A stretch of 8,354 bases of DNA from the NCBI GenBank assembly GCA_030152425.1, contig JASLJP010000304.1, forward strand, positions 1 to 8,354. Direction: 5' to 3'. The stretch comes from Aquirhabdus sp. (GTDB lineage Bacteria > Pseudomonadota > Gammaproteobacteria > Pseudomonadales > Moraxellaceae). The translations under genes and the position numbers were made by a program. This document shows positions 1 through 5,742 of this stretch, piece by piece (the first letter of the stretch is position 1; every line of letters begins with the position of its first letter). Under the pieces are notes generated by a model. The model was not told the DNA's origin, ran no database searches, and worked only from the letters and a program-made list of their open reading frames with translations.

Positions 1-87
1 ACCCAATCCCGTCTGGCCTTCCTCAAAGAGCGTGAACGCGAGTGCAACAGCACTGGCTGCGTGAGCAGCAAGCTCGGCGGCGAATAA
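1..87 (+). CDS. 3' end of an unidentified protein gene (partial)
   Basis: An open frame enters from the left edge and ends at TAA (85-87), giving 28 residues that finish ...CVSSKLGGE. The visible tail is charged (LKERERE) and has two cysteines five residues apart (C-N-S-T-G-C). An arginine-rich stretch followed by paired cysteines near the C-terminus is reminiscent of LprI/DUF1311-type periplasmic proteins, but 28 residues are too few to assign a family, so no function is given. It converges on rpmA and shares the hairpin terminator at 125-145. The frame is supported by being open from the edge, by codon use like that of neighbouring genes, and by a terminator 38 bases after the stop. Confidence 0.55.
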   Translation, partial: TQSRLAFLKERERECNSTGCVSSKLGGE

Positions 88-124
88 TCTAGACATCTAC
101 GCCATAAAAACCCGCCATAAAAAT

Positions 125-145
125 ACCCGCCAATCGGCGGGTTTT
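125..145. terminator. Bidirectional hairpin terminator between convergent genes
   Basis: A perfect 7-bp stem ACCCGCC (125-131) / GGCGGGT (136-142) with loop AATC is followed by TTTT (142-145) on the plus strand. Read on the minus strand, the stem is followed by TATTTTTATGG. It lies between the stop of the partial gene (87) and the stop of rpmA (169), so it can end both transcripts. A second copy of the CCCGCC arm lies at 111-116, inside the 10-base direct repeat GCCATAAAAA (101-110 and 114-123). A minus-strand transcript that read past the first hairpin could therefore form an alternative pairing. Confidence 0.8.
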
Positions 146-168
146 CAATTCAAGGCTGACGCCTAAAA

Positions 169-435
169 TTATGCAGCGACAACTGGATCGACGAACACAT
201 AGCGACGACCGAATGCACCTTTCACTGCGAAACGCAGGATGCCGTCAGCAGTAGCGAACAGGGTGTGATCGCGGCCCATGCCGACATTGGTGCCTGCATG
301 GAATTCAGTACCACGTTGACGCACGATGATGTTGCCAGCGATGATTTTTTGACCGCCGTACATTTTCACACCGAGCATCTTAGGATTGGAATCGCGACCG
401 TTACGGGTTGATCCACCAGCTTTTTTATGTGCCAT
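169..435 (-). CDS. rpmA: 50S ribosomal protein L27
   Basis: This 88-residue protein is L27 of the large ribosomal subunit, whose N-terminus reaches toward the peptidyl-transferase centre. The family signature is unmistakable: MAHKKAGGSTRNGRDS at the start, then GNIIVRQRGT and FHAGTNVGMGRDHTLFA in the middle. The N-terminus begins directly with MAHKK, without the cleaved extension found in Firmicutes. The length is normal for the family. The start ATG (435) has a strong Shine-Dalgarno GAGGAG (445-450) nine bases upstream. It is second in the rplU-rpmA unit, 65 bases after rplU, and is expected to be co-transcribed from the promoter at 923-951. The usual downstream partner in many bacteria, obg/cgtA, is absent; a convergent gene follows instead. 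Confidence 0.98.
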   Translation of the reverse strand: MAHKKAGGSTRNGRDSNPKMLGVKMYGGQKIIAGNIIVRQRGTEFHAGTNVGMGRDHTLFATADGILRFAVKGAFGRRYVFVDPVVAA

Positions 436-469
436 GAGTTTTAACTCCTCAAGCGTAAAATAAGATTGT

Positions 470-485
470 TAGCTATTGCTAGCTA
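470..485 (-). other. Stem-loop in the rplU-rpmA intergenic spacer
   Basis: TAGCTA (470-475) and TAGCTA (480-485) flank four bases. Because TAGCTA is its own reverse complement, the transcript of the minus strand can form a 6-bp stem closed by GCAA, a GNRA-class tetraloop. It lies 15 bases after the rplU stop and about 35 bases before the rpmA start. It could be an RNA processing or stability element or a weak attenuator. There is no proper U tract (only UUAUUUUA further on), so a full terminator is unlikely. Confidence 0.4.
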
Positions 486-500
486 GTCATGAAAACAGAA

Positions 501-818
501 TTACAGCGTGATCGCAGTAATTTTGATTTCGGTGAACCACTGACGATGACCTTGTTCTTTGTGGTAGTGCTTACGACGACGATGCTTCACGATACGGATC
601 TTGTCATGGCGGCCATGGCTCAGGATTTCGTAAGTTACGCTTGCACCAGCAACGGTAGGCGCGCCGATTTGGATGTTATCACCATCCACAACCATCAGAA
701 CTTCGCTGTCGGTGATGCTTGCGCCGGTTTCTGCTTTCAGCAGTTCGACTTTCAAGTATTCGCCAACAGTTACACGGTGTTGCTTACCACCGCTTTGAAT
801 TACTGCATATGCACTCAT
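501..818 (-). CDS. rplU: 50S ribosomal protein L21
   Basis: This 105-residue protein is L21, a primary 23S rRNA-binding protein of the large subunit. Hallmarks are the N-terminal YAVIQSGGKQHRV, the central GDNIQIGAP and the basic C-terminal HGRHDKIRIVKHRRRKHYHK followed by GHRQWFTEIKIT. The length is close to the family's usual ~103 residues; there are two extra residues at the N-terminus (MSAYAV rather than MYAV). The ATG at 818 is the first start in frame and is preceded only by a weak GAG eight bases upstream. It is the first gene of the rplU-rpmA unit. The predicted promoter at 923-951 would give a leader of roughly 95-100 nt, long enough for translational control, though I do not see a known leader motif. 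Confidence 0.98.
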   Translation of the reverse strand: MSAYAVIQSGGKQHRVTVGEYLKVELLKAETGASITDSEVLMVVDGDNIQIGAPTVAGASVTYEILSHGRHDKIRIVKHRRRKHYHKEQGHRQWFTEIKITAITL

Positions 819-922
819 AGTTCACACTCGCTTTAACCCGTGTTCGCGGTGCCGATACTAAAAATGTCTCGGGCTTCAAACCTGCGTCACTGGGCTGATT
901 CATACAAATCATTAGACCGCGC

Positions 923-951
923 ATTGTAGAGATTTTGCAGCGCCCCTACAA
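923..951 (-). promoter_or_regulatory. Sigma70 promoter of rplU-rpmA
   Basis: On the minus strand a -35 box TTGTAG (951-946) and a -10 box TACAAT (928-923) are separated by exactly 17 bases (945-929). The -10 box matches TATAAT at five of six positions. Transcription would begin near 916 and run into rplU. It is the best promoter-like pair in the rplU-ispB gap. Confidence 0.7.
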
Positions 952-952
952 G
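924..952 (+). promoter_or_regulatory. Possible weak divergent promoter toward ispB
   Basis: The plus strand of the same segment reads TTGTAG (924-929), 17 bases, TACAAG (947-952). The -10 box lacks the final T and matches only four of six positions. If used, it would produce an ispB leader of about 170 nt and would be mutually exclusive with the rplU promoter. I see no better-spaced pair nearer to ispB. TAGACT (1045-1050) is a possible -10 box but has no good -35 box. Confidence 0.2.
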
Positions 953-1128
953 CGATATTTGCACATTTTATCATCATTTTTGCCGGTCGCCGGTAGATGG
1001 AAAATCAGCCGCTCAATCGAACTTTTTGTTGGAAATTGAATGGCTAGACTAGAAGTTCTGATCTTACGCGGTTAGCATGGGGCTGATCCGCAGATTTGAC
1101 CCGCCATCGAGCAGAGCCGCATTTTGAT

Positions 1129-2115
1129 ATGACCGACTTCAACAGCATCGTACACCCCGTCGCCCCCGACTTCGCCGCCATGGACCATTTCATCAAAACC
1201 GGGATCAACTCCAAGGTGCCTTTGGTGCTGCAGGTCAGCAGCTATGTGGTCGAAGCTGGCGGCAAACGTATGCGTCCGCTGATGGCACTGCTCGCCGCGC
1301 GCGCCTGTGGTTTTGCCACATCCAACCCTGCGCATACCAATCAAAACCTCAAATTTGCCGCCATCATCGAGATGCTGCATACCGCGACCCTCGTACATGA
1401 CGATGTCGTGGATGAGTCCGGCCTGCGCCGCGGCCGCCCAACGGCCAATGCCACGTGGAGCAACGCCACCGCCGTGCTGGTCGGCGACTATCTGATCGCC
1501 CGCGCCTTTGACCTGCTGGTCAGTCTGGGCGATCTGGAGCTGCTGCACATCATGTCCAGCGGCACCTGCGAGATCGCCGAGGGCGAAGTGCTGCAACTGC
1601 AGCATCAGCACAACCCAGACTCTTCGGAGACTGACTATCTACAGATCATCTATGGCAAGACCTCACGCCTGTTTATGCTGGCGACCGAGGGCGCTGCCCT
1701 GCTGGCAGAGACCGAAGCGATGCGCGCTCCGCTGAAAGCCTTTGGCGAACACTTCGGCAATGCCTTTCAGATCATCGACGATATTCTCGACTACACCTCA
1801 GATGCCGCGACCCTCGGCAAAAACATCGGCGACGATCTGGCCGAGGGTAAACCGACCCTGCCGCTGATCGCCACCATGCAACGCGTCGGTGATGCCGATC
1901 GCGCCCTGATCCGGAAGAGCATCCAGACCGGCGGCCTCGACGACCTTGAGCATATCGTCCATCTGGTCAAGACCTCTGGCGGCTTGGACTACTGCCAGGC
2001 CCGCGCCCGTGAGGAAACCGCAGCCGCGATCGCTGCCCTCGCGCCGCTACCAGACTCGATCTATAAAACCTCTCTGTCCGATCTGGCCACGCTGGCGCTG
2101 GCACGGCTGAAATAG
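1129..2115 (+). CDS. ispB: Long-chain polyprenyl diphosphate synthase (octaprenyl/nonaprenyl type)
   Basis: A trans-prenyltransferase that repeatedly adds isopentenyl diphosphate to farnesyl diphosphate, making the long side chain of ubiquinone in the cytosol. From the ATG at 1129 the protein has 328 residues. Visible motifs are GGKRMRP (44-50), the first Asp-rich motif DDVVD (91-95) followed by RRGRP (100-104), GKTSRLF (176-182), and the second Asp-rich motif DDILD (217-221) followed by GKNIGDDLAEGKPTLP. All Mg-diphosphate ligands are present. The residue five before the first DDxxD is Ala86, a small residue that fits long-chain products. Acinetobacter relatives make Q-9, so nonaprenyl is plausible, but sequence alone does not fix the length. 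An in-frame TTG at 1096 would add 11 residues. ATG 1129 is preferred because family members start MTDF, although its ribosome site (CAGAG, 12 bases upstream) is weak. It is divergent from rplU, a common arrangement. Confidence 0.95.
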   Translation: MTDFNSIVHPVAPDFAAMDHFIKTGINSKVPLVLQVSSYVVEAGGKRMRPLMALLAARACGFATSNPAHTNQNLKFAAIIEMLHTATLVHDDVVDESGLRRGRPTANATWSNATAVLVGDYLIARAFDLLVSLGDLELLHIMSSGTCEIAEGEVLQLQHQHNPDSSETDYLQIIYGKTSRLFMLATEGAALLAETEAMRAPLKAFGEHFGNAFQIIDDILDYTSDAATLGKNIGDDLAEGKPTLPLIATMQRVGDADRALIRKSIQTGGLDDLEHIVHLVKTSGGLDYCQARAREETAAAIAALAPLPDSIYKTSLSDLATLALARLK

Positions 2116-2125
2116 TCACGACATG

Positions 2126-2154
2126 GCGTATGCAGCCACCCCTGCTGCATACGC
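2126..2154 (+). terminator. Hairpin just after ispB, likely transcript end without a T tract
   Basis: A perfect 10-bp inverted repeat, GCGTATGCAG (2126-2135) and CTGCATACGC (2145-2154), with a 9-base loop, begins 11 bases after the ispB stop. It should be stable as RNA, but no run of T follows (ACAGCGTCTC). It may be a 3'-end stability hairpin or a non-canonical terminator rather than a classic intrinsic one. Confidence 0.5.
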
Positions 2155-2421
2155 ACAGCGTCTCATCACATAAAATGTAACAATCTCCCGCAGGTCATCT
2201 ACTCGTCACAAAAAACCAATAAAATAAATAAGATAATCTAAACAAATTGCCCATGCGCGGAGCATCCCACGGGCTGTACTACCTTTCGCTACAGACACAT
2301 CCCGATGCTTGCACTACAGTGTTTTTTAAAACAAGTGCCATTCCCCCACCCTATTTTTTCGCTTATTTTTACTAAGACTTAGCCAGCACCATCCGCATTT
2401 ATCTTTGGTCAGCCAATACTT
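2155..2421. other. AT-rich intergenic region upstream of the PF10136-type gene
   Basis: Base composition drops sharply to AT-rich here (2210-2245 is nearly all A and T), unlike the flanking genes. I see no convincing sigma70 pair, although the A-rich tract could act as an UP element or a bendable site. Two structures stand out. One is ATGC-N5-GCAT (2253-2265) nested between GCCC (2249-2252) and GGGC (2271-2274). The other is a nested palindrome at 2311-2338: GCACT/AGTGC arms around TGTTTT-TT-AAAACA (2320-2333). The latter lies about 85 bases before the gene and could be an operator. No gene is supported in this stretch. Confidence 0.45.
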
Positions 2422-4674
2422 ATGACTACACCGAGCAATACCCTGATCCACAACCCCCTGCCCAAGGCCGGGCTGGAAAGCCTGCAGGTGACGCTGCATG
2501 GCCTGATCGACGATATGCTGCAGTACGTTGATAGCCCCACACCTGCCGCCCAGCCGTTGTTTGACCTGATCGAACAACTGCGTCCGGTACTGTCCACCGA
2601 AGCTGCAGACAGCGTGGCGCGCTTTGATGTATTGCTCGATCTACTCGACAGCCAACCCCTGCAGACCAAGACCTTCGTCGACTATATGCTGACCCTGCTG
2701 CAGTGCCATACCCCGACGCTGCTGTACAACGATATCGGCATCTTGAACAACGACGGCTTTTTTCCCGCCCTGCTGCAACGCCTCGCATGGCGTGTGATCC
2801 CGCCACTGCAGCCGGAAAACCAGATTGACACGGTCTTTAATCGTATCTTTTACAAAAGCAATGATGAGCGCTGGCTGGCACAGATCAGCCCCGAGCAATG
2901 GCATCGGCTGCATAGCGCACTGGCAGCGATCTACCCGAACTCAGAGCTACTCCACGCCGCGCAGCAGCAACTGCTCAGCGCCCTCATGGTGCTGTCGTAT
3001 CGCATCACCGCGATGGGGCTGGAGCCGGAGCTGATCCGCATCGACCCCAGCATCGACGATTTTGAGTCGCCATTTATGGCGCAAAACCGTGAGATCATTG
3101 AGTTTGTCGAGAGCTTTCAGCCCTACTACCTCGACCCGCCGCTGGATATGGCGGGCAATATCATCGACGTAGACGACATCATGCCGCCCGATGAGCGCCC
3201 GACCGCGGTCATGATCGAGCAATGCCGCGCCGTACTGCAACGGCTGCGCAAAAACACCAAGCAGTGCGGCGTCAGTATCCGCCTGACCAATCTGATGCTG
3301 CGCATCGAGCAGAGCCTCGCGCGCATGGAGCTGCTCATCGAGCTGCTGCTGAGCTTTTCACGCAGCGCCTACGTCGAAGTCGCCGAGGAAGGCAAACCGA
3401 AAGCGCTGAGCGACGAAAACCCGCTGTATAGCACGCTGCAGATCCTCATCCACGCGCAAAAGCGCCACGCCAGTATCCGCGACCTGATCTCGACCAATAC
3501 CGAACTGATGGCACTGCAAGTCACCGAAAACGCCAGCAAGACCGGTGACCACTACGTGACCGATGACCGCAAAGGCTACTACGCCATGCTGCGCTCGGCG
3601 ATGGGTGCCGGGGCGATCATCGCCCTGATGGCAACCATCAAGGTCCTGCTGGGGCGTCTGACGCTCGCGCCATTTATCAAAGCACTGACCCAGAGCATGG
3701 ACTACTCATTGGGCTTTATGCTCATCCATGTACTGCACTTCACCGTCGCGACCAAACAGCCGGCGATGACTGCAGCGACCATCGCGGCGACCGTGCATCA
3801 GGGCGGCAAGACGCGCCAAGGCCAGTTCACCCAACTCGCCGAGCTGGCGCGCCTGACGGTGAATATCATCCGCACCCAGTTTGTGGCCATCATCGGCAAT
3901 ATCTCGATCGCGATGCCGGTCGGCGTGCTGGTCGCTTACCTGTGGCAAGCCGGCATGCATCAAGACCTGCTCACCCCTGCCAAGGCGCATGGCCTGCTCC
4001 ACGACCTAAATCCGTTTGAGTCGTTGGCGCTGTTTCACGCGGCGATTGCCGGCGTGTGTTTATTTTTGGCTGGTTTGATCGCAGGCTACTATGACAACCT
4101 CGCGGTCTATCACTCGGTCGGCGAGCGTTTAAGACAGCACCCCAGACTACAAGGGCTAATGACACCGACCCGCTTGGCCAAAGTCTCGACCTATATCGAA
4201 AACAATCTGGGCGCTTTGGCCGGTAATTTCTGGTTTGGGATCATGCTCGGCAGCATGGGCACCATCGGCTATATCCTCGGCCTGCCGCTGGATATCCGCC
4301 ATATCGCCTTTGCTTCGGTCAACTTCGCCCAGTCAGTGTATGCCCTGCATGGCACGCTCGACCTGTCGACCCTGATCATCTCGTTCCTCGGGGTGCTCAT
4401 GATCGGCATGACCAACCTGTTGGTCAGTTTTAGCCTCGCGCTGCTGGTCGCCCTCAAAGCGCGCCGTGTGTCGTTTAAACATTGGCGACCGCTGGGTCGT
4501 CTGATCCTTGGTCACTTTGCCACCCGTCCGACTGATTTCTTTGTCCCCCCCAGCAAACCGCTGGCCGAGGTCGAAACCGACAGTGCCGAGCTGACGGCGC
4601 TCAAAGCCGACCTTGCGGCACTGGAGAGTGAAGGTCTGGTCGGCAAACCGACCGATCCGGGCAGTAAGAAATGA
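2422..4674 (+). CDS. Large membrane protein of the PF10136 family annotated as 'site-specific recombinase'
   Basis: This 750-residue protein matches, by overall pattern, the family databases call 'site-specific recombinase' (PF10136, the neisserial Gcr-type proteins, as I recall). The N-terminal ~390 residues are soluble and mostly helical. The C-terminal part has about six hydrophobic segments, near 393-411, 425-442, 486-508, 538-555, 600-622 and 650-678. Between them is a conserved-looking stretch HVLHFTVATKQPAMTAA (436-452). The motif GN-x7-G occurs twice (492-501 and 601-610). The tail 713-740 looks like a short coiled coil. I see neither a tyrosine-recombinase R..HxxR..Y arrangement nor a serine-recombinase catalytic core, so the family name should not be read as a function. 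An inner-membrane location is inferred; the real role is unknown. ATG 2422 is the first possible start after an in-frame TAG at 2380; no good ribosome site precedes it. It overlaps the next gene by ATGA. At 750 residues it seems somewhat longer than relatives I remember (~670-690). Confidence 0.8.
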   Translation: MTTPSNTLIHNPLPKAGLESLQVTLHGLIDDMLQYVDSPTPAAQPLFDLIEQLRPVLSTEAADSVARFDVLLDLLDSQPLQTKTFVDYMLTLLQCHTPTLLYNDIGILNNDGFFPALLQRLAWRVIPPLQPENQIDTVFNRIFYKSNDERWLAQISPEQWHRLHSALAAIYPNSELLHAAQQQLLSALMVLSYRITAMGLEPELIRIDPSIDDFESPFMAQNREIIEFVESFQPYYLDPPLDMAGNIIDVDDIMPPDERPTAVMIEQCRAVLQRLRKNTKQCGVSIRLTNLMLRIEQSLARMELLIELLLSFSRSAYVEVAEEGKPKALSDENPLYSTLQILIHAQKRHASIRDLISTNTELMALQVTENASKTGDHYVTDDRKGYYAMLRSAMGAGAIIALMATIKVLLGRLTLAPFIKALTQSMDYSLGFMLIHVLHFTVATKQPAMTAATIAATVHQGGKTRQGQFTQLAELARLTVNIIRTQFVAIIGNISIAMPVGVLVAYLWQAGMHQDLLTPAKAHGLLHDLNPFESLALFHAAIAGVCLFLAGLIAGYYDNLAVYHSVGERLRQHPRLQGLMTPTRLAKVSTYIENNLGALAGNFWFGIMLGSMGTIGYILGLPLDIRHIAFASVNFAQSVYALHGTLDLSTLIISFLGVLMIGMTNLLVSFSLALLVALKARRVSFKHWRPLGRLILGHFATRPTDFFVPPSKPLAEVETDSAELTALKADLAALESEGLVGKPTDPGSKK

Positions 4675-5345
4675 CCACGTCCGTAGCGATCGCCCCGATC
4701 ACCGGACTGTATGTCGGTAGCCTCCAGACCCTCGCGCCCGAAGGGCAGCAAACCGGGATCTATAAAGCACCCGTCCAGCAGGTCGCGGTCAATCGCCTCG
4801 GCATCATCGGGGATGTGCAGGCCGATAAACGCGTGCATGGCGGCCCCGAAAAAGCCCTGCACCAATACGCTCTGTCCAGCTATGCGCTGATCCGTGCGCA
4901 CTATCCCGCGCTGGCCGACCTCGCAGTCGCCGGCAGTATCGGAGAAAACCTCAGTAGCCCCGTGATGGATGACCAGAACGTCTATATCGGCGATATCTAT
5001 GCCATCGGCACCACCCTCGTCCAAGTCTCGCAGCCGCGTAGCCCGTGCTGGAAGATCAACCATCGGTTCGACACCGACATGCTGTCACGCTTTATCGCCG
5101 AGCAGCACATCTCTGGCTGGTACTATCGAGTGCTGCAAGACGGCGAGATCACCCTCGGCGATCCCATCACTCTGCGCCAGCGCTTTGCTGACAGTCTGAG
5201 CGTCGCCGCATTCAATACCATCGCCACCATGCACCGTCCGACGCTGGATGACCTCCGACTGGCCGCTGCCTGTCCGGGACTTACGCCCGACTGGCAAAGC
5301 CGACTCCAACACCGCTGTGAGTATCTGGCGAAGAACCTGCCGTGA
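4671..5345 (+). CDS. yiiM: MOSC-domain protein, YiiM-like 6-hydroxyaminopurine reductase family
   Basis: This 224-residue protein has the same length as E. coli YiiM and follows it closely in pattern. MOSC proteins bind a molybdenum cofactor; YiiM of E. coli detoxifies N-hydroxylated bases such as 6-hydroxylaminopurine. Visible family motifs are GDVQADKRVHGGP (47-59), GSIGENLS (88-95), NVYIGDIY (103-110) and VSQPRSPCWK (119-128), whose Cys126 is the expected molybdenum ligand. The region from about 160 onward is the C-terminal helical domain typical of the YiiM subgroup. The start ATG overlaps the previous gene's stop as ATGA (4671-4674), implying translational coupling, so no separate promoter is expected. 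The substrate and electron donor in this organism are inferred from E. coli only. No key residue appears to be missing. Confidence 0.9.
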   Translation: MTTSVAIAPITGLYVGSLQTLAPEGQQTGIYKAPVQQVAVNRLGIIGDVQADKRVHGGPEKALHQYALSSYALIRAHYPALADLAVAGSIGENLSSPVMDDQNVYIGDIYAIGTTLVQVSQPRSPCWKINHRFDTDMLSRFIAEQHISGWYYRVLQDGEITLGDPITLRQRFADSLSVAAFNTIATMHRPTLDDLRLAAACPGLTPDWQSRLQHRCEYLAKNLP

Positions 5346-5495
5346 CCGACAGCTCTCGCTGACACACCTTGTTAAATATTTCGGCTGGACAGTTTTTGTA
5401 GCGAACAGCACAATTATTCAATGACCTAGCGCATTCGCCGCAGAAATGAAATGTTAACTTTTGAAACTAAATCGTTTTCCCCACTTGCACCTTAA

Positions 5496-5512
5496 TGTAC
5501 TAAGCAGTACTC
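5496..5512. promoter_or_regulatory. Putative repressor operator, copy 1
   Basis: This copy contains the perfect inverted repeat GTACT-aagc-AGTAC (5497-5510), centred between 5503 and 5504. It ends just before the predicted -35 box of the efflux operon. It shares the core TACT-N4-AGTA and the following CT with copy 2, 26 bp downstream centre to centre. Dyads of this size in an RND promoter are typical of TetR- or MarR-type local repressors, but the regulator is not identified here. Confidence 0.5.
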
Positions 5513-5542
5513 TTCACAAAGTATACTATCAAGTACTGTAAT
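5513..5542 (+). promoter_or_regulatory. Predicted sigma70 promoter of the RND efflux operon
   Basis: The -35 box TTCACA (5513-5518) matches TTGACA at five of six positions. The -10 box TGTAAT (5537-5542) matches TATAAT at five of six. The spacer is 18 bases. Transcription would begin near 5549, leaving a leader of about 220 nt before the membrane-fusion gene. The second operator-like repeat occupies the spacer and touches the -10 box. A weaker alternative pair, TTGCAC (5485-5490) with TACTCT (5508-5513) at 17-base spacing, also exists. Confidence 0.55.
5522..5538. promoter_or_regulatory. Putative repressor operator, copy 2
   Basis: TACT-atca-AGTA (5524-5535) repeats the dyad of copy 1 with the same four-base gap and the same following CT. 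It lies inside the -35/-10 spacer and overlaps the first base of the -10 box, so a bound protein would block RNA polymerase. The left arm is also part of the 8-base palindrome AGTATACT (5520-5527). Confidence 0.5.
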
Positions 5543-5545
5543 TCT

Positions 5546-5683
5546 TTACGGTTGGACGACACCCTCATCCAACGCGTCACCCAGCCTTACAGATGACCTT
5601 GCATCGTTAAACCCGCGACCCATCCACGTCGCAGAGCAACCCGACATCACATGTGCCGTATTGCTGCATACAGCGTGTTTCAT
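5546..5683 (-). CDS. Possible small protein of 45 residues, antisense to the efflux leader
   Basis: On the minus strand an ATG (5683) opens a frame of 45 codons ending at TAA (5546-5548). An excellent ribosome site AGGAG (5696-5692) lies eight bases upstream, better placed than that of several confirmed genes here. The peptide begins MKHAVCSNTAHVMSGCS and ends LGDALDEGVVQP. It has two cysteines, no membrane segment and no motif I recognise. It spans almost exactly the predicted 5' leader of the efflux mRNA and stops at its predicted transcription start. I see no strong promoter for it; TTGAAT (5722-5717) with GATAGG at 17-base spacing is poor. It may be a real small gene, the coding part of an antisense RNA, or chance. 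The ribosome site is the main support. Confidence 0.35.
   Translation of the reverse strand: MKHAVCSNTAHVMSGCSATWMGRGFNDARSSVRLGDALDEGVVQP
5551..5573 (+). other. Stem-loop at the predicted 5' end of the efflux mRNA
   Basis: GTTGGACGA (5551-5559) pairs with TCATCCAAC (5565-5573) around loop CACCC. On the plus strand there is one C-A mismatch; on the minus strand the same position is a U-G wobble. With transcription starting near 5549 it would cap the efflux mRNA and could slow its decay. On the minus strand it overlaps the end of the small reading frame. Confidence 0.35.
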
Positions 5684-5723
5684 CTTCGTGTCTCCTATCT
5701 GAATTAACGTTTACGCATTCAAA

Positions 5724-5742
5724 ACTGCGCACTTGGCGCAGT
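5724..5742. other. Hairpin in front of the efflux start codon
   Basis: A perfect 7-bp stem ACTGCGC (5724-5730) / GCGCAGT (5736-5742) has loop ACTTG. On the plus strand it ends 15 bases before the AAGGGG ribosome site (5758-5763) of the membrane-fusion gene. On the minus strand it is followed by TTTTG, so it resembles a weak terminator for antisense transcription leaving the efflux gene. Confidence 0.4.

Noticed and set aside
489..836. A 115-codon plus-strand open frame over rplU
   Set aside because: It is the antisense shadow of the clearly recognisable L21 gene and its product matches nothing known.
1096..1128. TTG start for ispB, 11 residues upstream of ATG 1129
   Set aside because: No ribosome site precedes the TTG, and family members begin at MTDF, encoded from 1129.
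1072..1611. A 179-codon minus-strand open frame over ispB
   Set aside because: It lies opposite the conserved ispB frame and its sequence has no recognisable motif; it is a GC-rich shadow frame.
2123..2173. A 16-codon frame (MAYAATPAAYAQRLIT) across the hairpin after ispB
   Set aside because: No ribosome site; the codons are a by-product of the inverted repeat.
2210..2245. AT-rich tract as a possible replication origin or attachment site
   Set aside because: No DnaA-box cluster, direct repeats or integrase gene nearby; AT richness alone is normal for an intergenic promoter region.
2253..2375. A 40-codon plus-strand frame in the AT-rich gap before the PF10136-type gene
   Set aside because: No Shine-Dalgarno sequence before its ATG, no recognisable motif and composition like the non-coding flank.
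2422..4674. Mobile element or integron carrying a 'site-specific recombinase'
   Set aside because: The protein shows no recombinase catalytic motif, and there are no terminal repeats, cassettes or transposition genes around it.
4512..5063. A 183-codon minus-strand open frame over the end of the PF10136-type gene and yiiM
   Set aside because: Both plus-strand genes under it are well supported by family motifs and their ATGA overlap; this frame has no family signature.
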